Below, piece after piece: positions 33,493-42,568 of a stretch of DNA of 64,000 bases (positions are counted from its first letter, which is position 1; the number at the start of each line of letters is the position of its first letter). Source of the DNA: Polynucleobacter sp. 71A-WALBACH (GTDB lineage: Bacteria > Pseudomonadota > Gammaproteobacteria > Burkholderiales > Burkholderiaceae); the NCBI RefSeq assembly GCF_018882365.1, contig NZ_JACVOP010000002.1, forward strand, positions 1 through 64,000. Direction: 5' to 3'. The notes beneath the pieces were generated by a model. It saw only the letters and a list, made by a program, of their open reading frames with translations. It was not told where the DNA came from and did not search any database. The position numbers and the translations under genes were made by a program.

Positions 33493-34421
33493 ATGAATAA
33501 ATTAAATAAACTTAAAGGTGTCTTTTCACCAGTACTCACACCATTTAATGGGGATTACACGGTTGATTCCGATCGTTTTGTAAAACATTGTAAGTGGCTC
33601 ATTAATCAAGATGTTGGTTTGGCAATATTTGGAACTAATTCTGAGGCAACCTCCCTATCGGTTGATGAAAAAATTAGTTTATTAGATGAGTTGATTGGTT
33701 CTGGGTTGTCGCCAGAGCGAATGATGCCAGGTGTTGGAAGTTGCTCATTGCCAGATACCGTAAGAATGACAAAGCATGTGGTTAGCGTGGGTTGTGCGGG
33801 TGTATTGATGCTTCCCCCGTTCTACTTAAAAACGTTAGTGATGAAGGTTTATATCGTTATTTTTCTGATGTAATCGAGAGCGTTGGCGATAATCGCTTGC
33901 GAGTCTATCTGTACCATATTCCGCCAGTGTCGCAAACACCCATTACCTTGTCACTAATTGAGAGATTGCTGAAGAAGTATCCTCGATCCATCGCTGGTAT
34001 TAAAGATAGCTCTGGGGACTGGAGTAATACGGAGGCGATGTTAAAAGAATTTCAACCTGAGGGTTTTGATGTTTTCGCAGGTAGCGAAACCTTTCTACTT
34101 AAAAATATGCAGGCCGGCGGCGCTGGTTGCATAACAGCTACTGGAAATGTAAATCCTGGGCCAATTGTTAAGCTCTATCGAGAGTGGCAATACCAAGACG
34201 CTTTGAAGCAACAGCAGGATTTGGATTCTCTCCGCTCGGTATTTGCGAGGCTTCCAATGATTGCCGCAATGAAAGCGGCAATTGCTTGGAAAACTGGTAG
34301 GGATGATTGGCGAGTAGTTCGTCCACCTCTGGTAGAGCTATCTGATGAGCAGTCCAAACAGTTGGAAGAGGGGCTTTCCAATGTTCGCTTTGAATTGCCT
34401 AATGCATTAAATCTTGTTTAG
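33493..34421 (+). pseudogene. DapA-family aldolase/dehydratase interrupted by a one-base frameshift
   Basis: Two frames together make one DHDPS-family protein of about 309 residues. The first half (FSPVLTPFNGDYTVDSDRFV to CAGVLMLPPFYLK) ends at 33873. The second half continues as NVSDEGLYRYFSDVIESVGD from 33831, with the catalytic Tyr in YLYHIPP and the Schiff-base Lys in IAGIKDSSGDW. The break is a run of five A residues (33828-33832); one extra A would restore the frame. The gene would act after the dehydratase, as a 2-keto-3-deoxy-acid aldolase or dehydratase. It may be a pseudogene, a sequencing error, or read by slippage at the A-run; sequence alone cannot decide. Confidence 0.8.
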
Positions 34422-34483
34422 TTTTGGAGTGTAATAAATAGCCGCACAATTAAAAAATAATTTTTACAAAAGGAGATAAACAA

Positions 34484-35632
34484 ATGAATGTTGTCTATAA
34501 AAAAATTGCAATTGGATTAGCCGCTGGCTTACTTGCCACATCCGCCTACTCTGGAACCTATGTTTACATTTCCAATATTGAAGATGCGGATATAACAGCA
34601 TACGAGCTGACTACAGAAGCGAGTCCCCACTTAAATTCTATTGGGCGCTTTCCTGCCGGAAAATTTGTGATGCCAATGGCGACATCACCAGATGGCAAAA
34701 ATTTGTACGCATCAGTTCGCTCTAAACCTTTTTCTCTATATATGTATCAAATTGACCAGGGAACTGGTCAATTGAAGTGGATGGGCGCAATTCCATTGCC
34801 TGATAGCATGGTTAATGTTTCTACCGATAAAACTGGTAAATGGCTATTAGCTACTTCTTTTGGTGGGCATAACAATAGCGTTAGTCAAATTCAAGCAAAT
34901 GGCTATGTCAATCCCGTTCCTGCGGAAGCTTTTCAAAGTGGGGGAAAAAATCCTCACTCCATCGTATTTGATCAGTCAAATAAGTTTGTCTATGTACCCC
35001 AACTAGGCACTGATGAAATCAAAGTTCACACTTTTAATGCATCTCAGCCAAAACCTCTGTCGGAAACTGCAGTCTCAGTAGCCCTTCAAAAACAACAAGG
35101 GCCAAGACATATTGTAATTTCAGCTGATAATAAATTTGCCTATGTCATCACCGAGATGACTGGTGAGGTCATTGTCTTCACAAGAGATATTAAAACGGGG
35201 ATGCTCACTCAAATTCAGGCTGCTTCAAGTCTTCCTGTCGATTCCAAACTGGTGCCTGGAAGACCGAGACCTCCAACTGGATCGCCAGAAGCAACTGCAT
35301 TTGATGACTCCAATATGATTTTCTCCGCTGAAATTAAATTGACCCCTAATGGTAAGTTCCTCTACACCTCGGAGAGAACTAAGAGTACTTTAAGTGGGTT
35401 CGAAGTGGACCCTCAAACGGGTAAGGTAAAGTATTTATTTACCATTCCTACTGAAGAGTTGCCTAGGGGTTTTAATATTGACCCAAGCGGACAATTTTTA
35501 GTTGCTGCTGGACAAAAGTCTGAAAAGGTTTCACTTTATTCAATTAATCAAGCTACTGGTGAACTTAATCTTATTGAGAGGGTGCCAGGGGGTAAAGGTG
35601 CGAATTGGGTGACGTTTGTTAAGACAAAATAG
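34484..35632 (+). CDS. Exported lactonase-family beta-propeller protein
   Basis: This 382-residue protein has a signal peptide (MNVVYKKIAIGLAAGLLATS, cleaved near AYSG) and seven propeller-like repeats, each with the pattern of SPDGKNLYASV, DQSNKFVYVPQLGTDEIKVH, SADNKFAYVITEMTGEV, TPNGKFLYTSERTKSTLSGF and DPSGQFLVAAGQKSEKVSLY. It belongs to the lactonase family related to 6-phosphogluconolactonase. A periplasmic sugar-lactonase would produce the acid used by the preceding genes. It has a strong AGGAG ribosome site and is followed by a clear terminator. Confidence 0.85.
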   Translation: MNVVYKKIAIGLAAGLLATSAYSGTYVYISNIEDADITAYELTTEASPHLNSIGRFPAGKFVMPMATSPDGKNLYASVRSKPFSLYMYQIDQGTGQLKWMGAIPLPDSMVNVSTDKTGKWLLATSFGGHNNSVSQIQANGYVNPVPAEAFQSGGKNPHSIVFDQSNKFVYVPQLGTDEIKVHTFNASQPKPLSETAVSVALQKQQGPRHIVISADNKFAYVITEMTGEVIVFTRDIKTGMLTQIQAASSLPVDSKLVPGRPRPPTGSPEATAFDDSNMIFSAEIKLTPNGKFLYTSERTKSTLSGFEVDPQTGKVKYLFTIPTEELPRGFNIDPSGQFLVAAGQKSEKVSLYSINQATGELNLIERVPGGKGANWVTFVKTK

Positions 35633-35698
35633 TAAATTTCTAAATGCTTAGCTAATTTATGCATAAGTTTTATTGAGGAGAGTATCTTTTTTGACTTT

Positions 35699-35721
35699 AG
35701 CCACCTTCGGGTGGCTTTTTT
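35699..35721 (+). terminator. Intrinsic terminator ending the sugar-acid module
   Basis: AGCCACC and GGTGGCT pair around a TTCG loop and are followed by six T residues, 66 bases after the lactonase stop codon. Confidence 0.9.
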
Positions 35722-35722
35722 A

Positions 35723-35920
35723 TGAGCGTTACTTAAAGTAATGCCGCTTTGTAGTAAAGCTCAGGGCACATTTACTTAAACACCGTTACTGACCGATCGT
35801 AGCCCCCTCTTTATGGGGATCCATCCAGGGCTCCTGCTCTCATAATCCTTTGGTTCTAGGTTCAAGTCCTGGCGGGCCCACCAGAAAAGAAAATACTAAC
35901 CTTTGGGCTGGTATTTTTTA
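35723..35920 (+). repeat. Palindrome - hairpin - tRNA-Met 3' half - terminator, copy D
   Basis: The unit begins with GAGCGTTACTTAAAGTAATG (35724-35743). It has a leader with CGTTACTGACCGATCG and a short hairpin CCCC/GGGG (35803-35818). The tRNA-Met 3' half runs from CTCTCATAATCCTTTGG to the CCA at 35883 (T-arm CTAGGTTCAAGTCCTGG, acceptor GCGGGCCCACCA). A stem-loop with AATAC...GTATT and a T-run (35891-35919, one mismatch) closes it. The last part matches the terminator of copy E. There is no gene from 35633 to 36000. Confidence 0.75.
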
Positions 35921-36000
35921 GTACACATTGATTGAAGCTCTATTGCCCCGATGCGAATAGGCTGCGCAATAATTGATGGATTCAGTAGAATTGAGCACTA

Positions 36001-37185
36001 ATGCGCTCTCTTACTAATGTCAATTTCGATCAAATGACTAAGCCCGACTTTCTCCAGTATGATCCGTGGCCATCGGCGCAGGTTCTGCTGAACGCCTTGG
36101 AGAGCTCGGCGCTGATTACACGTACCGTCATTAGTAATCTGAGCAAAGGGCAGGAAACTGTCTCTATTTCATCTAATTTAAACCCCCCTCATTGGGAGTT
36201 TGGTCACCTCATTTGGTTTCAAGAGTTTTGGGTGCATCGACACAGGGCTCCATCTAACCCGTCCTTTCTTCCGCATGCAGATGCTTTATTTAATTCATCT
36301 GGAATCGTTCATGATGATCGCTGGCAAGTTCAATTACCATCAATTGATATACTCCAGAATTACTTTTCAGATGTGACCGAACGGTCTCATGCCATTCTCA
36401 GATCAGGATCTTTGACTCCTGAACAAGCCTATTTTTTGCAGTTGGCGATTTTTCATCAAGATATGCACAACGAAGCATTTGCCTATACATGGCAGCATTT
36501 GGCATATGCATGGCCGGTTGAGAGGGGGCCAGAAGTTGCTTTGCTGCAGACGGATAGCTTAGAGCCGACTTATATTGATATGCCTGCAAGCCAAATTCAA
36601 CTGGGGTCAGCTCCACATTCAGGCTTTATTTTTGATAATGAAAAATGGCAGCACAAAGTGGCGGTTCCCCATTTTTCCATTTCTAGTGATGCGGTAAACA
36701 ATGGGCAGTATTTAGAGTTTTTAGAGGCGCATCGAGATTCGGGCATGAGCCCATTGGTGAGTCCGCCATTGCATTGGAAACAAGAGGGCGGTCGGTGGTA
36801 TGAAAGATCGTTTCATCAGTGGCTGGCAATGGATTTGCGGGCGCCTGTGCGACATATTTCCGCTCAAGATGCTGAGCGGTATTGTTTGTGGCGTGGCCTT
36901 CGCCTGCCTAACGAGCATGAGCTCACCGCATTAATGCTGTCTTCCCCTGCAAATTGGCGTCACTCAGGCTTATGGGAGTGGACTAGTAGTATTTTTATGC
37001 CTTTTGCAGGATTTAGCCCTGATCCTTATCAAGATTACTCAAGCCCTTGGTTCGATGGTAGCTATCGCGTTTTAAAGGGCTGGAGTTCTTACACCCCAGA
37101 GTATTTGCGACGTCCACAGTTCAGAAATTTTTATTTACCCTCTAGAAGCGATCACTTTTGTGGTTTTCGCACCTGTTTGGCATAA
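36001..37185 (+). CDS. senA: Selenoneine synthase SenA (EgtB-related)
   Basis: This 394-residue protein joins a DinB-like iron-binding N-terminal domain to a formylglycine-generating-enzyme/sulfatase-modifying-type C-terminal domain. Likely iron ligands are His64 in PPHWEFGHLIWF and His152 and His156 in FHQDMHNEAFAYTWQH. The C-terminal part has WRGLRLPNEHELTAL, GLWEWTSSIF and FRNFYLPSRSDHFCGFRTCL. EgtB proteins join hercynine to a sulfur donor; the SenA clade joins it to a selenosugar. SelD next door, SenB and EgtD downstream, and the absence of EgtA, EgtC and EgtE point to SenA. Confidence 0.85.
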   Translation: MRSLTNVNFDQMTKPDFLQYDPWPSAQVLLNALESSALITRTVISNLSKGQETVSISSNLNPPHWEFGHLIWFQEFWVHRHRAPSNPSFLPHADALFNSSGIVHDDRWQVQLPSIDILQNYFSDVTERSHAILRSGSLTPEQAYFLQLAIFHQDMHNEAFAYTWQHLAYAWPVERGPEVALLQTDSLEPTYIDMPASQIQLGSAPHSGFIFDNEKWQHKVAVPHFSISSDAVNNGQYLEFLEAHRDSGMSPLVSPPLHWKQEGGRWYERSFHQWLAMDLRAPVRHISAQDAERYCLWRGLRLPNEHELTALMLSSPANWRHSGLWEWTSSIFMPFAGFSPDPYQDYSSPWFDGSYRVLKGWSSYTPEYLRRPQFRNFYLPSRSDHFCGFRTCLA

Positions 37186-37245
37186 ATTAGGTAAGCTCAT
37201 ACTCTTGCCTGCCCATCTTCTTACTTTTAAATTGAGCTCTTCAAC

Positions 37246-38286
37246 ATGACATACAACGGTCGTCTTACCTCCCTCTCTCATGGCGGGGGCTGTGGTTGCA
37301 AAATTGCTCCAGGCATATTGAGCGATATTCTAAAATCCTCTCCTATTCGCCAGATACCCGCTGCACTTCTTGCGGGCTCTGATAACAATGAGGATGCTGC
37401 TGTTTATCAAATCAACGAACATCAAGCGATCGTGGCGACCACCGATTTCTTTATGCCTATTGTTGATGACCCCTATCAATTTGGGCGTATTGCGGCAACG
37501 AATGCTATTTCAGATATTTACGCTATGGGAGCCCAACCCCTGTTCGCCTTGGCGCTATTAGGCATGCCAATTAATGTGCTTCCCTTAGAAGTGATTCAGC
37601 AGATCACTGCTGGTGGTGAATCAGTCTGTGCAGAAGCTGGAATCATGATTGCTGGTGGCCACTCAATCGATACTGTAGAGCCCATCTATGGCTTGGTCGC
37701 AATTGGAGTGGTTGATCCTAAAAAGCTCAAGCGTAATAGCGGCGCAAAGTTAGGAGATAGCATTATCCTCAGCAAACCCTTGGGTGTGGGTATTCTCTCT
37801 GCTGCACTAAAAAAAGAACAGCTATCTGATTCTGCTTACCAGGAGATGATTGCCTTAACGACTAAGTTGAATAAACCTGGTGTAGCGCTATCTCAACTGG
37901 ATAGCGTACATGCACTCACGGATGTGACGGGATTTGGCTTAGCAGGACACTTATTAGAACTATGCCGAGGCGCAAAGCTATCAGCCCAGATTCAGTGGGA
38001 CTCTATTCCAGTTATCTCTGAGGCGGTCAAGCTTGTTAAAGAGGGTGTCTTTACTGGTGCATCTCCACGTAACTGGCTTGGCTATGGCCATGAAATTTCG
38101 ATGGCTTCCCATTTAGATGCTTGGCAACAAAATCTCTTGTCTGATCCCCAAACCAGCGGGGGTTTATTAATCTCTTGCAGCCCAGAAGCTACTGAGCAAG
38201 TATTAGAAATTCTCAGAGCAGATGGATTTGCTCAAGCTCAACAAATAGGTCACTTTACTCAAGGCTCAGGCGTTTCTGTAGCCTAA
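37246..38286 (+). CDS. selD: Selenophosphate synthase (SelD/SenC)
   Basis: This 346-residue enzyme makes selenophosphate from selenide and ATP. The N-terminal glycine-rich catalytic loop is SHGGGCGCKIAPG, with Cys16 in the usual Cys/Sec position and Lys19. Other blocks are ATTDFFMPIVDDPYQFGRIA, IAGGHSIDTVEPIYG and LTDVTGFGLAGHL. The active-site residue is an ordinary cysteine codon, not selenocysteine. As the partner of SenA and SenB it supplies selenophosphate for selenosugar formation. It might also serve selenoproteins or selenouridine, but no selA, selB or selU is in the window. Confidence 0.93.
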   Translation: MTYNGRLTSLSHGGGCGCKIAPGILSDILKSSPIRQIPAALLAGSDNNEDAAVYQINEHQAIVATTDFFMPIVDDPYQFGRIAATNAISDIYAMGAQPLFALALLGMPINVLPLEVIQQITAGGESVCAEAGIMIAGGHSIDTVEPIYGLVAIGVVDPKKLKRNSGAKLGDSIILSKPLGVGILSAALKKEQLSDSAYQEMIALTTKLNKPGVALSQLDSVHALTDVTGFGLAGHLLELCRGAKLSAQIQWDSIPVISEAVKLVKEGVFTGASPRNWLGYGHEISMASHLDAWQQNLLSDPQTSGGLLISCSPEATEQVLEILRADGFAQAQQIGHFTQGSGVSVA

Positions 38287-38325
38287 GTTCTACTTTTTTC
38301 GTTCAATAGAAAGCATCCATTCCAA

Positions 38326-39198
38326 ATGAAACTCAATACATTGAAATTTTCTTTAAGCCTAGTTTTGGCTATGCTTTTCGGGAGCGTGCTGACGCTTCCA
38401 GCTCACGCACAAGCTGTCTTGCGCGTCTCCGCGATTCCAGATGAATCGCCAACCGAGCTGCAAAGAAAATTTCTCCCATTAGGTGAATATCTTTCCAAAG
38501 AGACTGGCATGAAAGTCGAATTCATACCTGTGACTGACTATGCTGCAGTAGTTGAGGCTCTGGCAACTAATAAAATCGATATGGCTTGGCTGGGAGGGTT
38601 TACTTATATCCAGGCAAAAATTCGTACGAATGGCGCCGTCAAGCCCATCATTCAGCGTCTTGAGGATGAAAAATTTACCAGTAAATTTATTATTCCTGAA
38701 GGTAGCTCAGCAAAGATTTTGGCTGACTTAAAAGGCAAGACCTTTGCCTTTGGTTCGCCATCATCCACCTCGGGTCACTTGATGCCGCGTTTTTATTTAA
38801 TGAAGGCAGGCATTAATCCAGACAAAGACTTTAAGAGTATTGCTTTTTCAGGAGCTCATGACGCAACGATCGCCTTTGTCGCGAGTGGTAAAGCAGATGC
38901 TGGCGCTTTAAATGCATCCGTTTGGGACAAATTATCGGATGCTAAAAATCCCAATACCGAAAAAGTCAAAGTGCTATATACAACGCCACCGTACCATGAT
39001 TACAACTGGACGGTACGAGGCGGTTTAGATGCAGCGCTGACAAAAAAAATTAGCGATGCTTTTTTAAAGTTAAGCGCTAACGATCCCGCTCAAAAAGAAT
39101 TAATGGATCTTCAGAGGGCTAGTAAATATCTTCCTACCAAGTCATCTAACTATGATGAAATCGAAAAGGCTGCTATCGGTGCTGGTTTGATTAAGTGA
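38326..39198 (+). CDS. PhnD-like substrate-binding protein, putative selenium-oxyanion importer
   Basis: This 290-residue protein has a signal peptide (cleaved near LPAHAQ) and a PhnD-type fold: LRVSAIPDESPTELQRKFLP at the N-terminus, VEFIPVTDYAAVVEALATNK and DMAWLGGFTYIQAK, then GKTFAFGSPSSTSGHLMPRF. The family binds phosphonate, phosphite and other oxyanions. A clade found with selD and the SenB-type glycosyltransferase has been named a putative selenate transporter component, and this gene has that context. Its stop overlaps the start of the ATPase gene, so it heads a four-gene transport set inside the selenoneine locus. Confidence 0.8.
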   Translation: MKLNTLKFSLSLVLAMLFGSVLTLPAHAQAVLRVSAIPDESPTELQRKFLPLGEYLSKETGMKVEFIPVTDYAAVVEALATNKIDMAWLGGFTYIQAKIRTNGAVKPIIQRLEDEKFTSKFIIPEGSSAKILADLKGKTFAFGSPSSTSGHLMPRFYLMKAGINPDKDFKSIAFSGAHDATIAFVASGKADAGALNASVWDKLSDAKNPNTEKVKVLYTTPPYHDYNWTVRGGLDAALTKKISDAFLKLSANDPAQKELMDLQRASKYLPTKSSNYDEIEKAAIGAGLIK

Positions 39199-39983
39199 AA
39201 AAAATAGCATTTTCATTTAAGAATGTTAGCTTTAGCCATAGCAATGGCAAAGAGGCGCTAAAAAATATCAACATTAGCGCCTCGGCTGTGGAGTCTATTG
39301 CGATTATTGGATCATCAGGTTCCGGCAAAACTAGCTTTCTGAACTTAATTGCAACTTCACTGCGGCCAAGCACTGGGTCGATAACAGTATTCAATGTTGA
39401 TCCATGGGCGATTTCAAAAGGGCAGCTACAGCGTTTACGCTCCCAAATAGGCTTAGTGCATCAAGCAGCCCCTATCCCGCCAAGACAAAGAGTGATCACC
39501 GCAGTCTTGGCTGGTCGCCTTGGCCAGTGGCCACTCTGGAAGTCTTTGTTATCGTTAATCTACCCAGTAGATATTGCAGGTCCTCAGCTATGTTTACAAA
39601 AACTCGATCTAGCGGACCGCCTCTTTGATCGTTGTGATCGCCTATCTGGAGGTCAACTGCAAAGGGTGGGTGTCGCGCGCGTGCTGTATCAAAAGCCGCA
39701 TTTATTGCTAGCTGATGAGCCGGTATCAGCAATGGATCCCGTGCTTTCCGATTTAACGATTCAGTGTCTTTTAGAGGATGCTCGCACTAGAGATGCCTGT
39801 TTTGTAGCTAGCCTACATGCGGTGGATATTGCTTTACGGTGGTTCCCAAGAATTATTGGGCTACGAGATGGAGAAGTCTTTTTTGACTTACCGGCATCTG
39901 AAGTAAGCGAGAGTTTGCTACAACAGTTATATGCAGCCGAGCGAGGCATTTTACCCAAACAAGGCATTGCAAATTTACAGTGA
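39195..39983 (+). CDS. PhnC-like ABC importer ATPase
   Basis: This 262-residue ATPase has Walker A GSSGSGKTSFLN, Q-loop IGLVHQAAPIPPRQRVITAV, signature LSGGQLQRVGVARVLY and Walker B LLLADEPVSAMDP. The PRQRV segment after the Q-loop is characteristic of PhnC-type ATPases. It starts with GTG overlapping the stop of the binding-protein gene and overlaps the first permease. Confidence 0.85.
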   Translation: MKKIAFSFKNVSFSHSNGKEALKNINISASAVESIAIIGSSGSGKTSFLNLIATSLRPSTGSITVFNVDPWAISKGQLQRLRSQIGLVHQAAPIPPRQRVITAVLAGRLGQWPLWKSLLSLIYPVDIAGPQLCLQKLDLADRLFDRCDRLSGGQLQRVGVARVLYQKPHLLLADEPVSAMDPVLSDLTIQCLLEDARTRDACFVASLHAVDIALRWFPRIIGLRDGEVFFDLPASEVSESLLQQLYAAERGILPKQGIANLQ

Positions 39984-40810
39984 TGAACGTGTCACATCAT
40001 TCTAGGGATCCTGAAGCACTCAAACGTTTTTTGGTGATGTGTGTCGCACTAGCTATCTTGTGGCCAATGATGCAATTGGCACAGTTTGATGTATTTGCAT
40101 TATTTGAAGATCGCAACCTTCAAGTTTTTACCAACTTCTTAATTCAGTTTTTCCCGCCGAATCTGCAATTATCATTTTTGGCTTTAGTGCTAAAGGCTAC
40201 TTTAGAAACTTTAGCCATGGCAACAGCAGGTATCGCCTTGGCAATGCTGATGGCAATCCCGCTGGGCTTAATTATTACTTATAGCCTATCTATTTCACGT
40301 ATTGGCCCGGCCTCAGGGCATCAAATCGCTAGGTTTGGTAGATACCTTGCTCGAATGCTGATGTTATTGCTCAGAGGTATTCCAGAAATTGTATGGGCCT
40401 TACTGTTGGTCAGAGTATTTGGTTTAGGTCCAATCGCAGGCGTATTAGCAATCGCCATTACCTATGGTGGCATGCTAGCAAAAGTGTATTCCGAAATTTT
40501 GGAGACTGAAAATACCTTGCCCGCTAGAGCCTTGCTGATGTTGGGTAGTGGCCGTATCAATGCATTTTTATATGGGCTATTGCCGGGTGCTTCACAAGAG
40601 CTAGCCTCTTACACCATCTATCGCTGGGAATGTGCAGTGAGAGCCTCAGTCGTAATGGGTTTTGTGGGTGCTGGCGGTTTAGGCCAGTTAATGGACCAGT
40701 CGATGAAGATGCTCAATGGCGGTGAGGTATCTACCATCCTGATCATGTTTTTGTTACTTGTTTTACTCGCAGACTATATCAGCCTCATTATTCGTAGGCA
40801 GCTTGCATGA
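39983..40810 (+). CDS. PhnE-like ABC importer permease 1
   Basis: This permease of about 275 residues has six helices. The coupling-loop region is DRNL..., LKATLETLAMATAGIALAML, LLRGIPEIVWALLLVRVFGL and ALLMLGSGRINAFLYGLLPG, ending with GFVGAGGLGQLMDQSMKML. It uses a TGATG stop/start overlap with the ATPase gene (a GTG one codon earlier is possible). It pairs with the second permease at 40807. Confidence 0.85.
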   Translation: MNVSHHSRDPEALKRFLVMCVALAILWPMMQLAQFDVFALFEDRNLQVFTNFLIQFFPPNLQLSFLALVLKATLETLAMATAGIALAMLMAIPLGLIITYSLSISRIGPASGHQIARFGRYLARMLMLLLRGIPEIVWALLLVRVFGLGPIAGVLAIAITYGGMLAKVYSEILETENTLPARALLMLGSGRINAFLYGLLPGASQELASYTIYRWECAVRASVVMGFVGAGGLGQLMDQSMKMLNGGEVSTILIMFLLLVLLADYISLIIRRQLA

Positions 40811-41601
40811 ACTACGAACCAGCTCGCAAATTTTGTTTTAAGTGTCTCATGACGCTTGCACTCATCATATTTTGTATTGTGGGAAGCTTTGCTTATCTTT
40901 CGCTCAATCCATTGGCGCTGTTCACTCAACAAGCGATCACTGATATTGTCATCTATACAGCGCGCTTTTTTCCACCAGATTTCTCGCCATCATTTTTACA
41001 AAAGGTTTGGATTGGTGTATTACAGACTTTAGCTATTTCTGCCTTAGCAACTTTATTAGCGGCAATTGCCGGCCTTTTTTTGGCGCTACCAGCTGCTGGG
41101 CAGTTTGGCCATAGTGCAAAAGTGGCGACCCGTTTTTTCTTAAATTTTCTTCGCTCGGTGCCAGAACTTGTGTGGGCGGTATTAATGGTGTTGGCAGTGG
41201 GTTTAGGACCATTTGCGGGAACTTTAGCGCTTGCCTTGCATACCACGGGCGTACTGGGTCGTTTGTTTGGTGAGACTCTAGAAAATCATTCTCCTAATGC
41301 AACGCATGCTCTCAGATTGGCTGGAGCGAGTCATGTTCAAGCATTTATCTATGGGGCTTTTCCGGGGATTTACTCCCAACTGCTTTCTTACAGTCTTTAT
41401 CGTTGGGAGATGAACATACGCATGGCGACGATATTGGGATTTGTAGGCGCAGGGGGCCTTGGACAGATTTTGTACTATGAGCTCTCTTTATTACATGAGC
41501 AGCAAGCCTCAACGGTGATCATGGCAATGCTGGTATTAGTCATTGGCGTAGATATGATTAGTAATAAACTTCGCAGGGTGCAAATGCACAGCCTTGGCTA
41601 A
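40807..41601 (+). CDS. PhnE-like ABC importer permease 2
   Basis: This 264-residue permease is homologous to permease 1. Matching blocks are WIGVLQTLAISALATLLAAI, FLRSVPELVWAVLMVLAVGL, ALRLAGASHVQAFIYGAFPG and ILGFVGAGGLGQILYYE. Translation is coupled by an ATGA overlap. Two separate permeases suggest a heterodimeric channel. Confidence 0.85.
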   Translation: MNYEPARKFCFKCLMTLALIIFCIVGSFAYLSLNPLALFTQQAITDIVIYTARFFPPDFSPSFLQKVWIGVLQTLAISALATLLAAIAGLFLALPAAGQFGHSAKVATRFFLNFLRSVPELVWAVLMVLAVGLGPFAGTLALALHTTGVLGRLFGETLENHSPNATHALRLAGASHVQAFIYGAFPGIYSQLLSYSLYRWEMNIRMATILGFVGAGGLGQILYYELSLLHEQQASTVIMAMLVLVIGVDMISNKLRRVQMHSLG

Positions 41602-41630
41602 ACCCTGGCATATAAAAAAGGAATATTGAA

Positions 41631-42563
41631 GTGAGTCAAGAGCATTTACCTGGTCATAAGATGATCGATGAGCTTATTACTGGTCTCTTGCAAGAGCAGC
41701 CATCGATATCACCAAAGTTTTTCTATGATGAAATTGGCTCCCACTTATTTGAGGCAATTACTTTTTTAGAAGAGTATTACCCAACGCGAACAGAAAAAAA
41801 GATCATGCTGCAATATGGTCAGGCAATCGCCCTGGCAATTGGAACATGCGATGTTTTATTGGATTTAGGTGCTGGTAACTGCGAAAAAGGTTGTGCATTA
41901 TTTGAAACTCTCTTGCCCAAAGAATATCGGGCGCTCGATATTTCAAAGGAATTTTTAGAGCAAGCCATTTCAGGCTTGCAAAAAGAGTTTCCACAGATTC
42001 AAATGCAAGCACAAACCTGTGATTTACAGGAAGAAATGGCATTTCCAGATTTAGTGGGTCGAAAGAAAATCTTTTTCTACCCAGGTTCTTCCATTGGAAA
42101 TTTTGACCCAGATACTGCATTAGAGCTGTTTAAGAATATTGTAAAAGTTTGCGAAGGTAGTGGAGGTTTACTGATCGGTGTAGACCTGGTTAAGGATCAT
42201 GAAGTTCTATCTCGAGCTTATAACGATGCCCTTGGAATAACTGCAGCCTTTAACAAAAACATCCTTTTACACCTCAATCGTTTAGTTAAAACCAATTTTG
42301 ATTTAGAGCATTGGGAGCATTACGCCATCTTTAATGATCAGCTTGCGCGTATCGAGATGTATCTTCGATCTACTCGAAATCAAGTGGTTTCTTGGGCTGG
42401 TGGTGAAAAGCATTTTGATAGTGGCGCCCTTATCCATACTGAAAATAGCTATAAGTACACACAAGAAAAATTTGAATCACTTTTAACTGGCGCTGGCTTT
42501 AAAAGTGTACATTGCTGGACTGATCCCAATTCTTATTTCCTGGTAGCTTATGCTGCTGCTTAG
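41631..42563 (+). CDS. egtD: Histidine N-alpha-methyltransferase EgtD (hercynine synthesis)
   Basis: This 310-residue methyltransferase of the EgtD family has ISPKFFYDEIGSHLFEAITF (about 21-40) followed by LEEYYPTRTE. The SAM-binding block is VLLDLGAGNCEKGCALFETL, and FFYPGSSIGNFDP and GGLLIGVDLVKD follow. EgtD trimethylates histidine to hercynine, the acceptor in both ergothioneine and selenoneine synthesis. The GTG start is preceded by AAGGA at good spacing. It follows the transporter genes by 29 bases and converges on senB, completing the set needed for selenoneine. Confidence 0.9.
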   Translation: MSQEHLPGHKMIDELITGLLQEQPSISPKFFYDEIGSHLFEAITFLEEYYPTRTEKKIMLQYGQAIALAIGTCDVLLDLGAGNCEKGCALFETLLPKEYRALDISKEFLEQAISGLQKEFPQIQMQAQTCDLQEEMAFPDLVGRKKIFFYPGSSIGNFDPDTALELFKNIVKVCEGSGGLLIGVDLVKDHEVLSRAYNDALGITAAFNKNILLHLNRLVKTNFDLEHWEHYAIFNDQLARIEMYLRSTRNQVVSWAGGEKHFDSGALIHTENSYKYTQEKFESLLTGAGFKSVHCWTDPNSYFLVAYAAA

Positions 42564-42568
42564 TGGAT

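Noticed and set aside
33828..33832. Programmed -1 frameshifting in the DapA-like gene
   Set aside because: The run has only five A residues and no evident downstream stimulatory hairpin, and the family is not known for recoding, so mutation or sequencing error is more likely. It is kept only as an alternative.
37246..37310. Selenocysteine in SelD
   Set aside because: The active-site position is an ordinary Cys codon in an uninterrupted frame; there is no in-frame TGA.
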